Shown in pieces: positions 44,901-55,495 of a stretch of 64,000 nt of DNA. The number at the start of each line of letters is the position of its first letter. Position 1 is the stretch's first letter. This stretch comes from Paroedura picta (lineage: Eukaryota > Chordata > Lepidosauria > Squamata > Gekkonidae): assembly GCF_049243985.1 (NCBI RefSeq), contig NC_135386.1:8395501-8459500 (forward strand), given 5' to 3'. Under the pieces are notes generated by a model. The model did not search any database and was not told the origin of the DNA. It saw only the letters and a list, made by a program, of their open reading frames with translations. A program made the position numbers and the translations under genes.

Positions 44901-47900
44901 TGTTCTGCTGGTGCATGGTTTCAAATCATTTGTTTGGAATGCTTTGACAGAAGGGCTATCCAAATCCGAATCTCCTTTGAATTAAATGGTTGTCTATTGC
45001 TTTTTTAAAGGCCTACCTTCTCCTCTTCTTGCACTCTTCGTAGGGAATAGAAAGAAAGAACCGGTAGTCAAATACGTCAATTAAGGGCCTGCAAAAGAAA
45101 ACGTCCTGGTTTCTATACAGTGAACCTCGCTGCTTGCCTCCCTTCTACTGTAAAACTGTTCCCTTATTCTTACCGATGCCGCCCTCTTCTTTAATTAGTC
45201 ACAAAAGGTTCCATCTTGCCACTCTGTGCCAGCTAAGTTTACTGACTAAATTTAATCTGCCTTTTGGCAAAGGACTTGGTCAAAACCACCAAGTAAGCCA
45301 CAGCCTGTCTGCTGATCTGGCTTTATAGGGCCGGTGAGGCAGGACTCTTGCTTTGCAGAAGTCACACTGATCACCCCTTAGCTGTCAAGAACATAGGGAA
45401 TGCTGGCTGAACCTCTTGCAGACTGGTGCTACAAAAGCGCTTTGTACACCGACATGCCATGTAAATGAGCGTTTTTTGTTCTGCAAGCCTTCACTGACAC
45501 AAAATCAGAGGGCCACAAGAGCAGACACCACTATCCTAATCTAAAGTTCTTGCGGCGAGATGAGGAAACGTCTGATTCACCCAAACGGCGCTTTGAAAGC
45601 GGTGACTAAGAACACACAGCATGGCTTACTAAGAGGTTAACTCCTGCCCAGCCTCTCCATAAGGATACGCCCAACTGCCTCTTTTGTGCTTTTGTGCCTT
45701 GGTCACACGCCACAGTAAACAGACAGACAAGCAATTCTTCACGGTCCATAGTCAGGAGGCACAGGGACAGCGGAAGCTGGTGTTACTGCAACCTGCTCTC
45801 ATTAAGACTTCTCACACAACACCCATTAAAGGTAAAGGTATCCCCCTGTGCAAGCACCGAGTCATGTCTGACTCTTGCGTTTTCATGGCAGACTCAATAC
45901 GGGGTGGTTTGCCAGTGCCTTCCCCAGTCATTACCGTTTACCCCCCATCAAGCTGGGTACTCATTTCACCGACCTCGGAAGGATGGAAGGCTGAGTCCAC
46001 CTTGAGCCGGCTGCTGGGATCGCACTCCCAGCCTCATGGGCAGAGCTTCAGACTGCGTGTCTGCTGCCTTACCACTCTGCGCCACAAGAGGCTCTTCAAC
46101 ACCCATTACAACAGCTGAATACCTGCTGAGAATAAGCAGACGTCCTGGAATTATGAAGCCACCACCCCTTCAGAACTCTGTGTGCTTTTAAGTTACCTGT
46201 AAGTATAAAGCAAGAACCCTTCGACAATAAGGGTGTGGATGGTGGTGTCCTTCTCCTCTGAATCTTCTATCGTTCTGGCATCTAGTGTGTTAATGCCGTG
46301 GGATCGTTCAAACTTGACCGGGTTTTTCTTCCAGGCGTAGATGGTATTCATCATGGCATCCATATCCAAAGCACTGATGACTAAGACAAAAAGGAAACAC
46401 ACCCGAGTTAACGCAATTAGATGTGCTCACTCTTTTTTGTCATGCAAAAATGCACCTTGCAGAACTAGAGCGGAAAGACCCTTCTCAGAGTAAACCCGGG
46501 ACTCCGTGGACAGAAACAGAACTTACCATCGTACTGTTTAAATCCATCTTCAACCACTATCTCATCCTGGGGCTGAAACAGAACAAAAACTGTCTGCAGA
46601 GCTGCACACAAATTCGACACTCTTTTTTAAGAAGAGGGGAGGGGAAACGGGTAAAATATTCCGAATACCTCTGGCTGCCGAACCGCGCTTAATGCTGGAT
46701 GTTTGGCAAACCGAGGCAGGGCCGAACTACAAAGTGGTGATATGACCCTTTCGCCTTTATCTCAGTGCTGGCGCGGAGACAAAAGTAATCAGACAGCGCA
46801 CCAGGGTGTTATCTTGTGGCTGCAGAGCAGTCTCCGGGTCCAGCCCACCCCCACCCCCAAACTGATACCTTGCAAAATAGAAACAATTTGAAGGAGTGGC
46901 AGGAGTCAAAATCTAGTTCCTGTACAGGACAAATATACGGTGAACGTACACAAATGTTAATGCACCAAATCTATGTACCTGGAACCCACAGGGCACCAGA
47001 GAATAATTTCTTACTATACTCAGTGGTGCATTTAAGAAGGTGTATGCAGGAGTAGAGAGAGCCAGAAAAGTTCAGCCCTGTTCACCTGTAGATTGTTCTT
47101 TTAAAATCCATACAAACTGTTTCCCTCCTCCTTTTTATGTGACTGGAGCAGATTCTCAACTTAAACATGCAAATCTGTTGAACACAGATTTCTGAGTCTA
47201 TACTTTGCTGTGCAAAGCCCCAGGAAAGCTATACTTGCAAACAGAATAAATTGTGTAACATAAGCAAATTCATGTTAATTTGCTCCCCCCCCCCACACAC
47301 ACACACAGTTTTTCCCTAGGCACAGACCAAATGGAATCCTTAAATCTTTCTAAATACCAGCTGCCTCACACACAAAAAATCTCTCCCAAGCATTCCATTT
47401 CCATCAACTTTGATTATACTATCTTAAGACCAGAGTACAACAACATAATAAACGCCTGGAAAAGAGGCGTCTGTTATCAAACTGCAGGGATTCTTCATTT
47501 GTTTGCATACAGGTGAAGGGAAGCACAAAAAACATGGTGTGCAAAAAAGGTGTTCGATTAGGCACTTGAACACCTTCCTTCCCCCACCACAGAAATACAC
47601 CTTAAAGTGACAACTCCCAGATTTGTTGACATTACTCAAGCGAACGTATTCCTCGTAGTACACCTGATTACTAAACAAATCAGGGGCAGTTCATATTACT
47701 TATTTCACATAGGGGCTGCTATTCAGCATAGAGATACCTGGGGGACTGCTCTGGCAGGGGCCCAATGGGAATTTCTTCTGGGCCGCCGTTCCCAGCTGAA
47801 AATGAGCCTTGTGCCAAGCTCAAGTAACCTCAGCACAGTTTTGGCTAGTCACACCTGGCTAGTCGCAATTGTACATACTGTAAACTAAGACCTTTTACTA

Positions 47901-49767
47901 TATTGAAAACTACGGAGGTTCTAGTCACTACACCCTCCACCTGTTCCCACAAAACACAACCCAAAATTTAAGGATTTAACCCATGGTGGAAAACCATCTT
48001 GCACACCTCCTGGTTTTTTGCAACATACAGTGCTGTGCAACTTTTAGGGCCCAGCCTGCTAAAAACCAGATGTAGTTCATGAGACGCTAGTTCTTTTCAA
48101 CGCAGGCAAATATTTCCCAGTCACGAATACAGACTCCTTATCCGAGGCTGGCACAAGCTTCCCACTGAGGTCAACTGTGCCTGATGTCGCAGGAAAGGTT
48201 GCAGGCCTAGGTAGGAGGGAGGTCGTGAACCTCATTGTCAGACTCACCTTGAAGAAATCATCCTGATGCACAACGCTACAGTTGGGTAAAGCTTGCATGA
48301 GTTTGTTGGTGAGGGTGGTCTTCCCACCGTTGGTGACCCTGAAACAGGATGGGGGGCAGGGAGGAAGGTTATAAATTATGTCAGATTACACCCAACACCC
48401 AACAGTGGTAGACAATGGAAAATTCTCAGTAAACAAAGATCACAACCATGTTTTGTAAATGTCAGGCTGCTGCAGTTCCTGTATCCTGTGACATTGACAT
48501 CCTGGTTAAAAATGCTATTTTTATTCTCTGCTTGCATTCTCTTTCTCACACCCCACCCGGAGTTGCCGGATTTATGTTTGTTGTTGCTATTGTAAACCTC
48601 TCCCCGCTCGGTTGTCTACCCATGGCAAAGTAGCACAGATTTATTTTACTGCTGTTTTTCGGGTTGGGGGAGAGAAGAAGCTGATTTTTAATATAGAAAA
48701 ACTATCAGCACAAACCTAAGCCAGGGAGAAAAGGAAGCCACTGCAAATGCAGAGGACGCTTTTAGGGTCAATAAGATTAGTATGAAATTAACCTCCTCTT
48801 CCCCAATTCTCAAAATTCAAACCCTCCACACTTTTAACCCTTTACCGTCTCGCAATATTCCTGATCCACATAACTCAGCCCTACAAAGATTGCCCAGCAA
48901 ACCTCGTAGCAGAAAGAATGATACTATATAATAATAATTTTGTTTTTATAGCCTGGCCATCCCAGTTGGCTCAGGTTGGGTATGCTGTGTATCAAAGTTT
49001 TATTCAAGGTGTGAGCTACACGCTTCCAACAAAGTAACAGAAGACACCAAAAGCTGAAATGCAGTTATACATTTGTTTTCCTGTATGACCATGGCTAATG
49101 TTAGACGTCTGACTTTCACATACGCGGGCTGAAGTCATGCATGCTTTAGGCTGATCCTGCATTGAGCAAGGGGCTGGACTAGATATCCCCTTCCCACCCA
49201 GGATTCTCTAATTCAGCATTGGGATGGGCCGCCTAAGGAGGTAGGGAGCTTCCCCTCACTGGCGGTCTTCAAGCAGCAGCTGGACAGATGCTTCTGCTGG
49301 ATGTTTTAGGCTGATCCTGCATTGAGCAGGGGGTGGGACGAGACGGCCTGGATCGCCCCTTCCCACTCCACGATCCTATTCTATAAGTAGCACAATCGGG
49401 GCAGCAGAGATGTCTCGAAGCAGCACTGCAACATAGGTAAACTCCATTGTCCACGGTTCATTACTTGTTGTTGCTATGCCACGGGGGGAAAAAACCCAAT
49501 CGAATAATTAACTTGCACGTCGAGGAGGACCTCCCCGGCCCGCTCTGTCCCTGATGCGCTAGCTTTCTGCTTGCAGGGAGGATAAAGATTTTTTTTAAAA
49601 GCGTGCAACTGCAGTGCAACACCCACCCTTCCCCGCTGTGGCTCGTGCAATCCCTCCGCCCCGACGCACGTGCAGTGCAGTGCAGTGCAGTGCAGTGCAG
49701 TGCAGTGCAGTGCGGGCTCCCCCCCTCCCCCATCTGCTCACCCGCCGATGCCGATGATGACTTGCAT
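41976..49767 (-). CDS. NMRK2: Nicotinamide riboside kinase, NMRK2-like
   Basis: The enzyme phosphorylates nicotinamide riboside to NMN in the salvage route to NAD, in the cytosol. Eight minus-strand exons join in frame to 207 residues: 49767-49742, 48338-48248, 46572-46527, 46380-46197, 45088-45017, 44259-44153, 42904-42813, 41981-41976. The Walker A loop [12 protein letters not shown] (residues 6-17), the catalytic HQDDFFK, the substrate-side [20 protein letters not shown], the lid EECKKRRSSRNY and [16 protein letters not shown] are all present. The sequence is closer to human NMRK2 ([31 protein letters not shown]) than to NMRK1. It lacks the long low-complexity tail of human NMRK2 (230 aa). 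Its position beside SQOR does not match human NMRK2, so orthology versus a separate paralog is open. Confidence 0.9.
42431..42795. mobile_element. Charlie-like hAT MITE with perfect 8 bp TSD
   Basis: The ends are CAGTGGTCCCCAACC and GGTTGGGGACCACTG. TCATACGT flanks it at 42423-42430 and 42796-42803. The interior (CCGGGGACTGGTCGACACTT ... GGACCGGCACCGGTCCCCG) is GC-rich. It lies 17 bases inside the intron after NMRK exon 7. Confidence 0.95.
42813..42904 (-). CDS. NMRK2: NMRK2-like coding exon 7
   Basis: Encodes [20 protein letters not shown] and [10 protein letters not shown]. The acceptor is TTAAATTTCAG and the donor GTAAGT. It matches human YLDGMKSREELFREVLEDIQ. Confidence 0.93.
44153..44259 (-). 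CDS. NMRK2: NMRK2-like coding exon 6
   Basis: Encodes [20 protein letters not shown] and [15 protein letters not shown]. The acceptor is CGAAACGTCCAG and the donor GTAAGT. Confidence 0.95.
44393..44477. mobile_element. Shortened palindromic hAT MITE (85 bp) with perfect 8 bp TSD
   Basis: CAGGGGTAATCAAACTGCGG ... CAGTTTGACTACCCCTG with the inner right arm deleted. ATCTAAAG flanks both sides. The intact TSD suggests the short form itself may have moved. Confidence 0.95.
45017..45088 (-). CDS. NMRK2: NMRK2-like coding exon 5
   Basis: Encodes [20 protein letters not shown] and KRR, including the start of the basic lid. The acceptor is TTTCTTTTGCAG and the donor GTAGGC. Confidence 0.93.
45839..46095 (-). 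mobile_element. Sauria-type SINE with 12 bp target duplication
   Basis: CAACACCCATTA is repeated at both ends. The tail AGGTAAAGGTATCCCC is on the left and the head GCGCCACAAGAGGC on the right. In NMRK intron 4. Confidence 0.94.
46197..46380 (-). CDS. NMRK2: NMRK2-like coding exon 4
   Basis: Encodes [20 protein letters not shown] ... [17 protein letters not shown]. The acceptor is TTTTTGTCTTAG and the donor GTAACT. Confidence 0.95.
46527..46572 (-). CDS. NMRK2: NMRK2-like coding exon 3
   Basis: A short exon encoding [15 protein letters not shown]. The acceptor is TTCTGTTTCAG and the donor GTAAGT. Both splice phases fit the neighbours. Confidence 0.94.
46573..48247. other. NMRK intron 2
   Basis: No recognised repeat except a short ACACACAC run with a C-run at 47284-47308. 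Confidence 0.5.
48248..48338 (-). CDS. NMRK2: NMRK2-like coding exon 2
   Basis: Encodes [20 protein letters not shown] and [11 protein letters not shown], with the P-loop and the catalytic aspartate. The acceptor is ATCCTGTTTCAG and the donor GTGAGT. Confidence 0.96.
49136..49385 (+). mobile_element. Two CR1 3' end fragments in NMRK intron 1
   Basis: GCTGATCCTGCATTGAGCAA occurs near 49150 and again near 49311 (GCTGATCCTGCATTGAGCAG), each followed by a GGACTAGAT or GGACGAGAC block. Two CR1 ends lie in tandem. Confidence 0.85.
49669..49713. repeat. (TGCAG)n pentanucleotide repeat
   Basis: About nine GTGCA units, ending roughly 25 bases from the NMRK exon 1 donor, in intron 1. Confidence 0.96.
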
Positions 49768-50245
49768 GGTGGGCGAAGGCGATTCCCCCCGAAAGCTGGA
49801 ACTCGGAGGAAGAGGAGAAGGACGAGGAGGAGGAGGAAGAGCACCAACGTCAGCTCCCGGGCGCCGCCATAGTCTCCGGGGAACGGCCGCAGAGAAGACC
49901 CGACCGCGCCTCACCGACGCCGCGCGCCGAAAGAGGGAAGCGCGCCCGCCCGCGCCGAATTCCTCCTGCCTAACCCCACCCACCGCGCTGATTGGTTAGC
50001 GGAGCCTCGCGGCCGCCAATCACACGCCTGGAAGAGGCAGCCGGTTCGGAGCGTTAGCCCGCGCTGGCCAATGAGGAGCGTCCCGAGCGCCCGTTGGCCG
50101 CCTGGGCTTCTGCTCGGTCCTCGAGGTTCCCGCCCTCCGCCTCGCGCGCTTGCCATGCGCTTCCCTCAGGCGGGAGGGAGGTCAGAGCCCCGCCCAAGGA
50201 AGAGTCACGCACGCAACACGCGCCAGAGCGCGTCCATATGGCCAA
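49720..50245. promoter_or_regulatory. CpG island promoter of the NMRK2-like gene
   Basis: CpG-rich sequence around and upstream of the minus-strand ATG at 49767. CCAAT-type elements occur at about 50018 (CGCCAATCAC) and 50070 (GGCCAATGAG), and ATTGG at 49990. A plus-strand start is possible but none was identified. Confidence 0.65.
49742..49767 (-). CDS. NMRK2: NMRK2-like coding exon 1
   Basis: Encodes MQVIIGIG and two bases of the next glycine. The donor is GTGAGC. The short first exon matches the family, where the P-loop is split by an intron. Confidence 0.93.
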
Positions 50246-50361
50246 AATAGGAAGCAGCCTCTTCAGTTCCTCACTAAAAGTACATGGTGCCTTGTGCTGA
50301 TACAGATGTCACTGCTGAGGAAAGAAAAGGGGGCATAGCGCAATATTTTCTTCATGGGATC

Positions 50362-50510
50362 ATTGGAAGGGACCTCCAGGGTCATCTAGTCCAACCCCCT
50401 GCACAATGTAGTAACATACAACTACCTGCCCACCCACAGGGACCCCAGTTTCATGCCCAAGTGATCCCCTGCACCTAAAATCTCCGGAATCTAGCCTAGC
50501 TGGAGGAAAT
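50362..50510 (-). mobile_element. CR1 LINE 3' fragment
   Basis: GGAAGGGACCTCCAGGGTCA, CATCTAGTCCAACCCCCTGC, GGACCCCAGTTTCATGCCCA. Inverted. Confidence 0.88.
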
Positions 50511-50530
50511 CGACTTACACAATCTAAGGG

Positions 50531-50645
50531 GTGGCCAAACTACGGCTCTCCAGAGGGGCATGGACTACAATGACCATGAGCCCCTGCTGGCAGGAGCTCA
50601 TGGTCACTTTAGTCCCTGGCCCTCTGGAGAGCCACAGTTTGGCCA
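50531..50645. mobile_element. MITE subfamily copy (GGCCAAACT ends)
   Basis: GGGGTGGCCAAACTACGGCT ... AGCCACAGTTTGGCCAAGC. It is palindromic, with arm GGACTACAATGACCATGAG. It is related to the 16919 copy rather than to the main family. Confidence 0.82.
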
Positions 50646-50894
50646 AGCGTTGTAAGATGGCAATTAAACCAATTGCTTTTTTACTTTTAAAAGTGCTTTC
50701 GTACGCAATGCCGAATTCTCTCTTTTTTTTAAACTCTAAACTACCCTGAGCTCCTTGGAAGAAGAGTGGGATAAAAAATGTAACATTGGTTTGGTTTTTA
50801 GGAAGGAAGGCAGGTCGCTGGTCACTGCACTGTTCCAAAGCAAGATTCACAGACCCGAAGTTCAGAGCCCTTTTATTAACACCACCCAAACTGC

Positions 50895-50970
50895 CCTGAC
50901 CAGGGTCATCCAGGCTAGTTAGATTTCAGAAGCTAAGCAGGACTTGGATGGGAAAGTCCATGATGGTTAA
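50895..50970 (+). repeat. 5S-derived fragment
   Basis: TTTCAGAAGCTAAGCAGGAC then TTGGATGGGAAAGTCC follow the 5S rRNA internal region with a gap. Confidence 0.6.
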
Positions 50971-50971
50971 C

Positions 50972-51035
50972 AATTTATTTATTTATTTATTTATTTATTT
51001 AGATTTATATACCGCCCTCCCCGAACTTGAGGGCT
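50972..51035 (-). mobile_element. L2-like LINE tail with (TTTA)n
   Basis: ATTTATTTATTTATT then AGATTTATATACCGCCCTCC. Only the extreme 3' end. Confidence 0.75.
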
Positions 51036-51109
51036 TTTTACTCCACAAGCATGCTTGTATATTTCGACTGCATTGAAATATACAAAGGAAAATAGACAAA
51101 TTGAAGGAG

Positions 51110-51180
51110 CATTTGCTGGCAGGGGCTCCTGGGAATTGTAGTCCATGGACATCTGGAGGACCACAGGTTGACTACCCCTG
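51110..51180. mobile_element. MITE right half
   Basis: TTTGCTGGCAGGGGCTCCTG ... GGTTGACTACCCCTG. The left half is missing. Confidence 0.88.
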
Positions 51181-51258
51181 CTCTTACTGACACAAAATAA
51201 ACTTGATACTTTTGATTCACATTTGCCTCCCATGATCTTCATGCTTTGCTGCCCATAA

Positions 51259-51720
51259 CCTGTGGCCCCTTTACTTTTAAGGTTAAATGTCCAGCCTGAG
51301 AAAGAGTTCCGTATAGGTCAAAATTTTTCATGTCATTTTGCCTGGTCCTACTGGGAGATGGGAGGGTACATTTGCTGTTACCCAAATTGGACTTCTCCTG
51401 ATTTAATTGGGGAAAGGTTATATATGGACATATATGATGCAAGGGAGTTTATTTATTTGAATTGTGCCAGGACCAGGATCCTGGCTCCTCAATTGCAATT
51501 TGCTAGAATGTTTAAAGCAGCCAATCAGCACAGTGATTAGCCAACCCTAAGAGTGTGTTAACAACCAATAGGGTGTCTAAAGGGGTGTGGCCTGAAACAA
51601 TTAGCTATATACATATAAAGCCTGCATTTTCTCATTGTTGCTGTTCTGTTTTCCCTCTTTGTTCGTAAAAGTTCTCTTTGTGTTGTAGCTGAAGAGTATC
51701 CTAGCTGCACAAATTTAATA
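51259..51720. other. Promoter-like block, possible LTR remnant
   Basis: It contains CCAATCAGC and CCAATAGGG boxes followed by ACATATAAAGCC. No flanking repeat pair or coding region was identified. Solo-LTR origin is only a possibility. Confidence 0.25.
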
Positions 51721-52249
51721 GAAAATTAGCTTTTTATCTGGAGACTTAGCTATGGGATCTCCACTAGCATGTGTAGGGGGTGGTTCCTTTTAAGAAACTC
51801 TAACCCAATCAGATAACGATCATTTGAGAAAGGCAAACCAAACACACAAAAACACACAAACACGGGTACAAGATTGCCTTGGGAAAACAAGGGGTGAAAA
51901 GGGGGTAGTGTTTTTTGCGGACAGCGTTTTACCATTCACCATCTTGGCCACTGAGGAAACCTTTTGAAAACAAAGAGAATATGGAAGTTGTTTTGGTAGC
52001 CTTTCACATTGGTGCTTCCTTGCATTTTGGCAATTGCTTACCTGTGGTAATTTGGGGTTTATTTTGGTTGTGCCCTGGAGACTGATATCTGGCTGGCATG
52101 CATGTTTATGTCCTGTATGGGGGAGACAGCGCATTTATATTCTAGTCTAGCTGACATCTATTTCACTTTCAATTCAGGCTGGCAGCCTCCTGCAAATTAA
52201 TACTTGCTATGACAGTAAAGGAGAGTCATTCTGGTTGTCTAGTTATAAA

Positions 52250-52482
52250 CTACCCCTCAGTGTGAGGTGGGGACCGGTTGCTAACAGTTGGCAGAGCCAG
52301 ACTGGGAAATCCCTGGACATCTGGAAAGCAGCTTGAGAAGATAGGGGCTTCAGTAAGGTCCAACACCAAAAAGCCCAGCTCACTCTCCAAGTAATCTTTT
52401 TCACCAGGGGGGCTGATCTCTGTAATCTGGAGATGAGCTATAATTCCAGGAGGGTCCCCACCTGGCAACTGGAATCCCAAAT
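52250..52482 (-). repeat. Interspersed repeat, MITE-like
   Basis: On the minus strand GTTGCCAGGTGGGGACC, GGAATTATAGCTCATCTCCA and CAGAGATCAGCCCCCCTGG match a repeat I recall as common in squamates, ending with GGTCCCCACCTCAC. The ends are inverted. Confidence 0.55.
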
Positions 52483-52489
52483 TTGTCTT

Positions 52490-53925
52490 AAGATACTATG
52501 GCCTCTGCCTGGAGGTCGTTCAAAGTGGCGTACAAGAATAGTTACCAAGAGTTAAAATAGTTATAAACAACGGGTTGACTTTCTGCCTTTAAAACAACCA
52601 TCTGACAAAACGGAGTCAGGCTCGTGCAAGCTTGTGCCACAATAAATTTGGGGAATGTCCAACAGGACCAGGAGATTTGGGCGGCAACCGAGTGACACCC
52701 TCGGCAACCTGTCCTTAAAGGCACAGGTCTCAACAGGAAAAGAAAGACATTGGCAAGCGTCAAGCGCTCATTAACCTCACCTTGTCCTCATTCAGGGAAC
52801 CTCCATGAGAAAGCCTCCTTGATGACTGATACGAGGCTTCAAAATCTAAAACAAAAATAAAAACTGCCGTCTCACATTCATGCAAGGCTGCAGTGCCCAA
52901 ACAATTACAGAGCCCCCCCACTGACTGCTCTGGTGTGGTTTTAAGATGTTAATTGAGAGAAGCCAGGGGCAATTAAGGCTGCAAGCCTATGCATTGCTGC
53001 TTGATTATAAGTGCTACTGAATGCAGAAAGAGCTGCTATAAAAGAAGGAGTACTCCACCCAGAGGCTTAAACAAAAAAATGCCAGGATGCTGAAGAGCTC
53101 TGATAAACTAATTTTGAAAAGGTGAAGGGGGCAGATGTGGTGAGTGGCTAATTATGTCTCTTTAGAAGGAGCCGTCTCATTCTTTGCTGTCCTTTTTGAA
53201 CAGACCGATGTGTTTATCCAAGCTGTTAGTTCTGACTTGGTGGCGGGTTTTCCCTTAAGTAACTGTTGTTTCTTTTTTGTAAAAGTGTCACTATGTGAAA
53301 TGAAGAAGAAGGCCATAATAAGTTAATTATTATATTAACCGGAGAGCAATGCAGTCAGTCATTGTCCTTAAAAACCATAATCTTAAGTGAAACCAGTTAA
53401 AACAAAATAATAAGGCTCTTGTGTCAGGGGAAGGCCTGGATTATTGGGTTGTGTTACAATATTCCATGTAACCAGCGTCAGTTTAAGGATTCACGGGGTT
53501 GTAGCACCAGAGCCGATTTGAGGATTAGTGTGGTCTTAGCTGAACACAAGTGGCGCGGTCTTGCAACAGTGGGATACCCTTTCCAGGGAAAGTTTGAACT
53601 TTGGGAGTAACTGGCAGCTTCTTTATTTCAATCTTATGGTCTGCAAACTGCACAAGACCCCTAACATCACAACGTGAAGGTCACTTAACTGTAGAGCACC
53701 ATGGGACCCCCTGGAATTGTGTGTGGGGGGGCTTTACACGTGCCTTCAGTTTCTGAGGCAGTCCAAATTCTTAAAAACCGTTTAGTCCAAAGGACTTACA
53801 GAGTACAAAGGATATGCTACAAAGACATTATTTCAAAGCATCTTTTTGTTTTAATTTTCAGTAGTGGAGGATTGAGCAAGGTATGTCCAGCAAGATATGC
53901 TCTCTCTTAGGACTTCTCTGGAGGT
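52490..53925. other. Gene-free stretch
   Basis: No gene or recognised repeat. Frames are short and unremarkable. Confidence 0.45.
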
Positions 53926-53928
53926 GTA

Positions 53929-54195
53929 AAAGGTAAAGGTATCCCCTGTGCAAGCACTGAGTCATGTCTGACCCTTGGGGTGACGCCCTCCAGCGTTTTC
54001 ATGGCAGACTCAATACGGGGTGGTTTGCCAGTGCCTTCCTCAGTCATTACCGTTTACCCCCAAGCAAGCTGGGTACTCATTTTACTGACCTCGGAAGGAT
54101 GGAAGGCTGAGTCGACCTTGAGCTGGCTGCTGGGATCGAACTCCCAGCCTCATGGGCAGAGCTTCAGACTGCATGTCTACTGCCTTACCTTACTG
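53929..54195 (-). mobile_element. Sauria-type SINE
   Basis: AAAGGTAAAGGTATCCCCTG tail through GGGATCGAACTCCCAGCC and a shortened head. CTCTGGAGGTGTA on the left and CTCTGGAAGTGTA on the right are the target duplication (12 of 13). Confidence 0.92.
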
Positions 54196-54782
54196 CCTCT
54201 GGAAGTGTAGAATGTAACATAAAGCAAAGCTTAGTGGCTTCTCTCAGACTGATTTCTGGTGTTTCGTCTTGCCTGTTACAACAACTATGTATTCTTGTAG
54301 GATGTCTAAGTTAGATATGTCAACAGAAAATGACTCAACCAAGTCATGCTAAAAATTGTTAGTAATGTTTCCGTGTGGAAAATAGTACTTTGTTTGTTCA
54401 GTAGCTGTGGGAAGACTAATCGCCTGTTCTTGTTTTCCCCTCTCAAGGCTTCACACTATAATGACTGAATTCCTGGTCTGTTTTAACTGTTGTATTGGTG
54501 ACCAGTCCCAGCCGGTGAGTTGACTTCAGGGCAACAACTTCTGAGAAACACCTGTCCTCCTTTCTGGCTGGGATATAAGGACACGGGGATCTTCATTTCT
54601 ATTCATATCTGATGAAGGGAGTTTCTTTCAAATTTATGTCCCAAAATCTTGTTGTTCTCTAAGGTTCTAGAAGGCACAAACTGAGCAAATCCTAGTTATC
54701 CACCTTCAGTGGTGAGATAGATTTAATTCCTGTTTGCGCAAGGTCATCTGACTCTTCAGGGGGTTTTGACTAGTATCTAGAC

Positions 54783-55156
54783 CAGTGGTTCTCCACCTTC
54801 CTCATGCCGCAACCCTTTAATACAGTTCCTCATGTTGTTGTGGTGACCCCCAACCGTAAAACGATTCAAGTGTTCTTTCACAGAAATTAAACCGAAACCA
54901 GAACTGACCCATGGCGTGAAGATCCATTGTTCATGATTGCATATGATTTCCCCCCCCCCCAGGTTTCTCAGTTCAGCTCTGCCTCTTGTCCCACCATGAT
55001 GATCTCGCTCTTTTCCGCCGCTCCAGACAGACGAACGCTCTATCTCGATCTACCCCACAAGGTTGTTGTGTGGATGGCGCCCCCCCCCCAGCCAAGCTGC
55101 TTGCCCTGCCGCGACCCCTGTGAAAGGGGTCAAACCCCAAAGGGGTTTATATCCTG
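54783..55156 (-). mobile_element. SPIN-like non-autonomous hAT element
   Basis: CAGTGGTTCTCCACCTTCCT, CTTTAATACAGTTCCTCATG and the shared interior (CTCTATCTCGATCTACCCC). The right end is diverged (GACCCCTGTGAAAGGGGTC). ATCTAGAC on the left and ATCTAGGA on the right may be its target duplication. Confidence 0.82.
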
Positions 55157-55384
55157 ATCTAGGATATAAACCCTTGTAAAGATTTAGGGGATTGCTAATT
55201 AAAGGGTTGCAGTTGTTAAGGGAGTCGATGCTAGTGGGAACTGTGATGTACAGCGCATGCACGTTAACTGAACTTTATGAGGGTATAGATGGCAAACCTG
55301 GCTATGTAGGCTTCACAACAGGCAGAGAAATGGTGTTGTTGGTAATATCTCAGGAGTTACAATGATTTAGACTTTAGACTATAT

Positions 55385-55495
55385 TCCAGTGGGTAGTACT
55401 GTTGGTCTGAAGCAGCAGAACAAAAACTGAGTCCAGTGGCAGCTTTATTATTCAAGGTGACTGCATGTGCATTTTTTCAGATGCAACAAGGATTC
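55385..55495 (+). repeat. Interspersed repeat (GTTGGTCTGAAG type)
   Basis: GTGGGTAGTACTGTTGGTCT, GAGTCCAGTGGCAGCTTTAT and TTATTCAAGGTGACTGCATG. A related inverted piece is at 56000-56090 with an (AAAAT)n run at 56036-56056. Confidence 0.6.

Noticed and set aside
49738-49999. Frames on both strands around the NMRK first exon
   Set aside because: Only the 26 bp ATG exon on the minus strand is supported by family and splice phase. The rest is CpG-island open frame.
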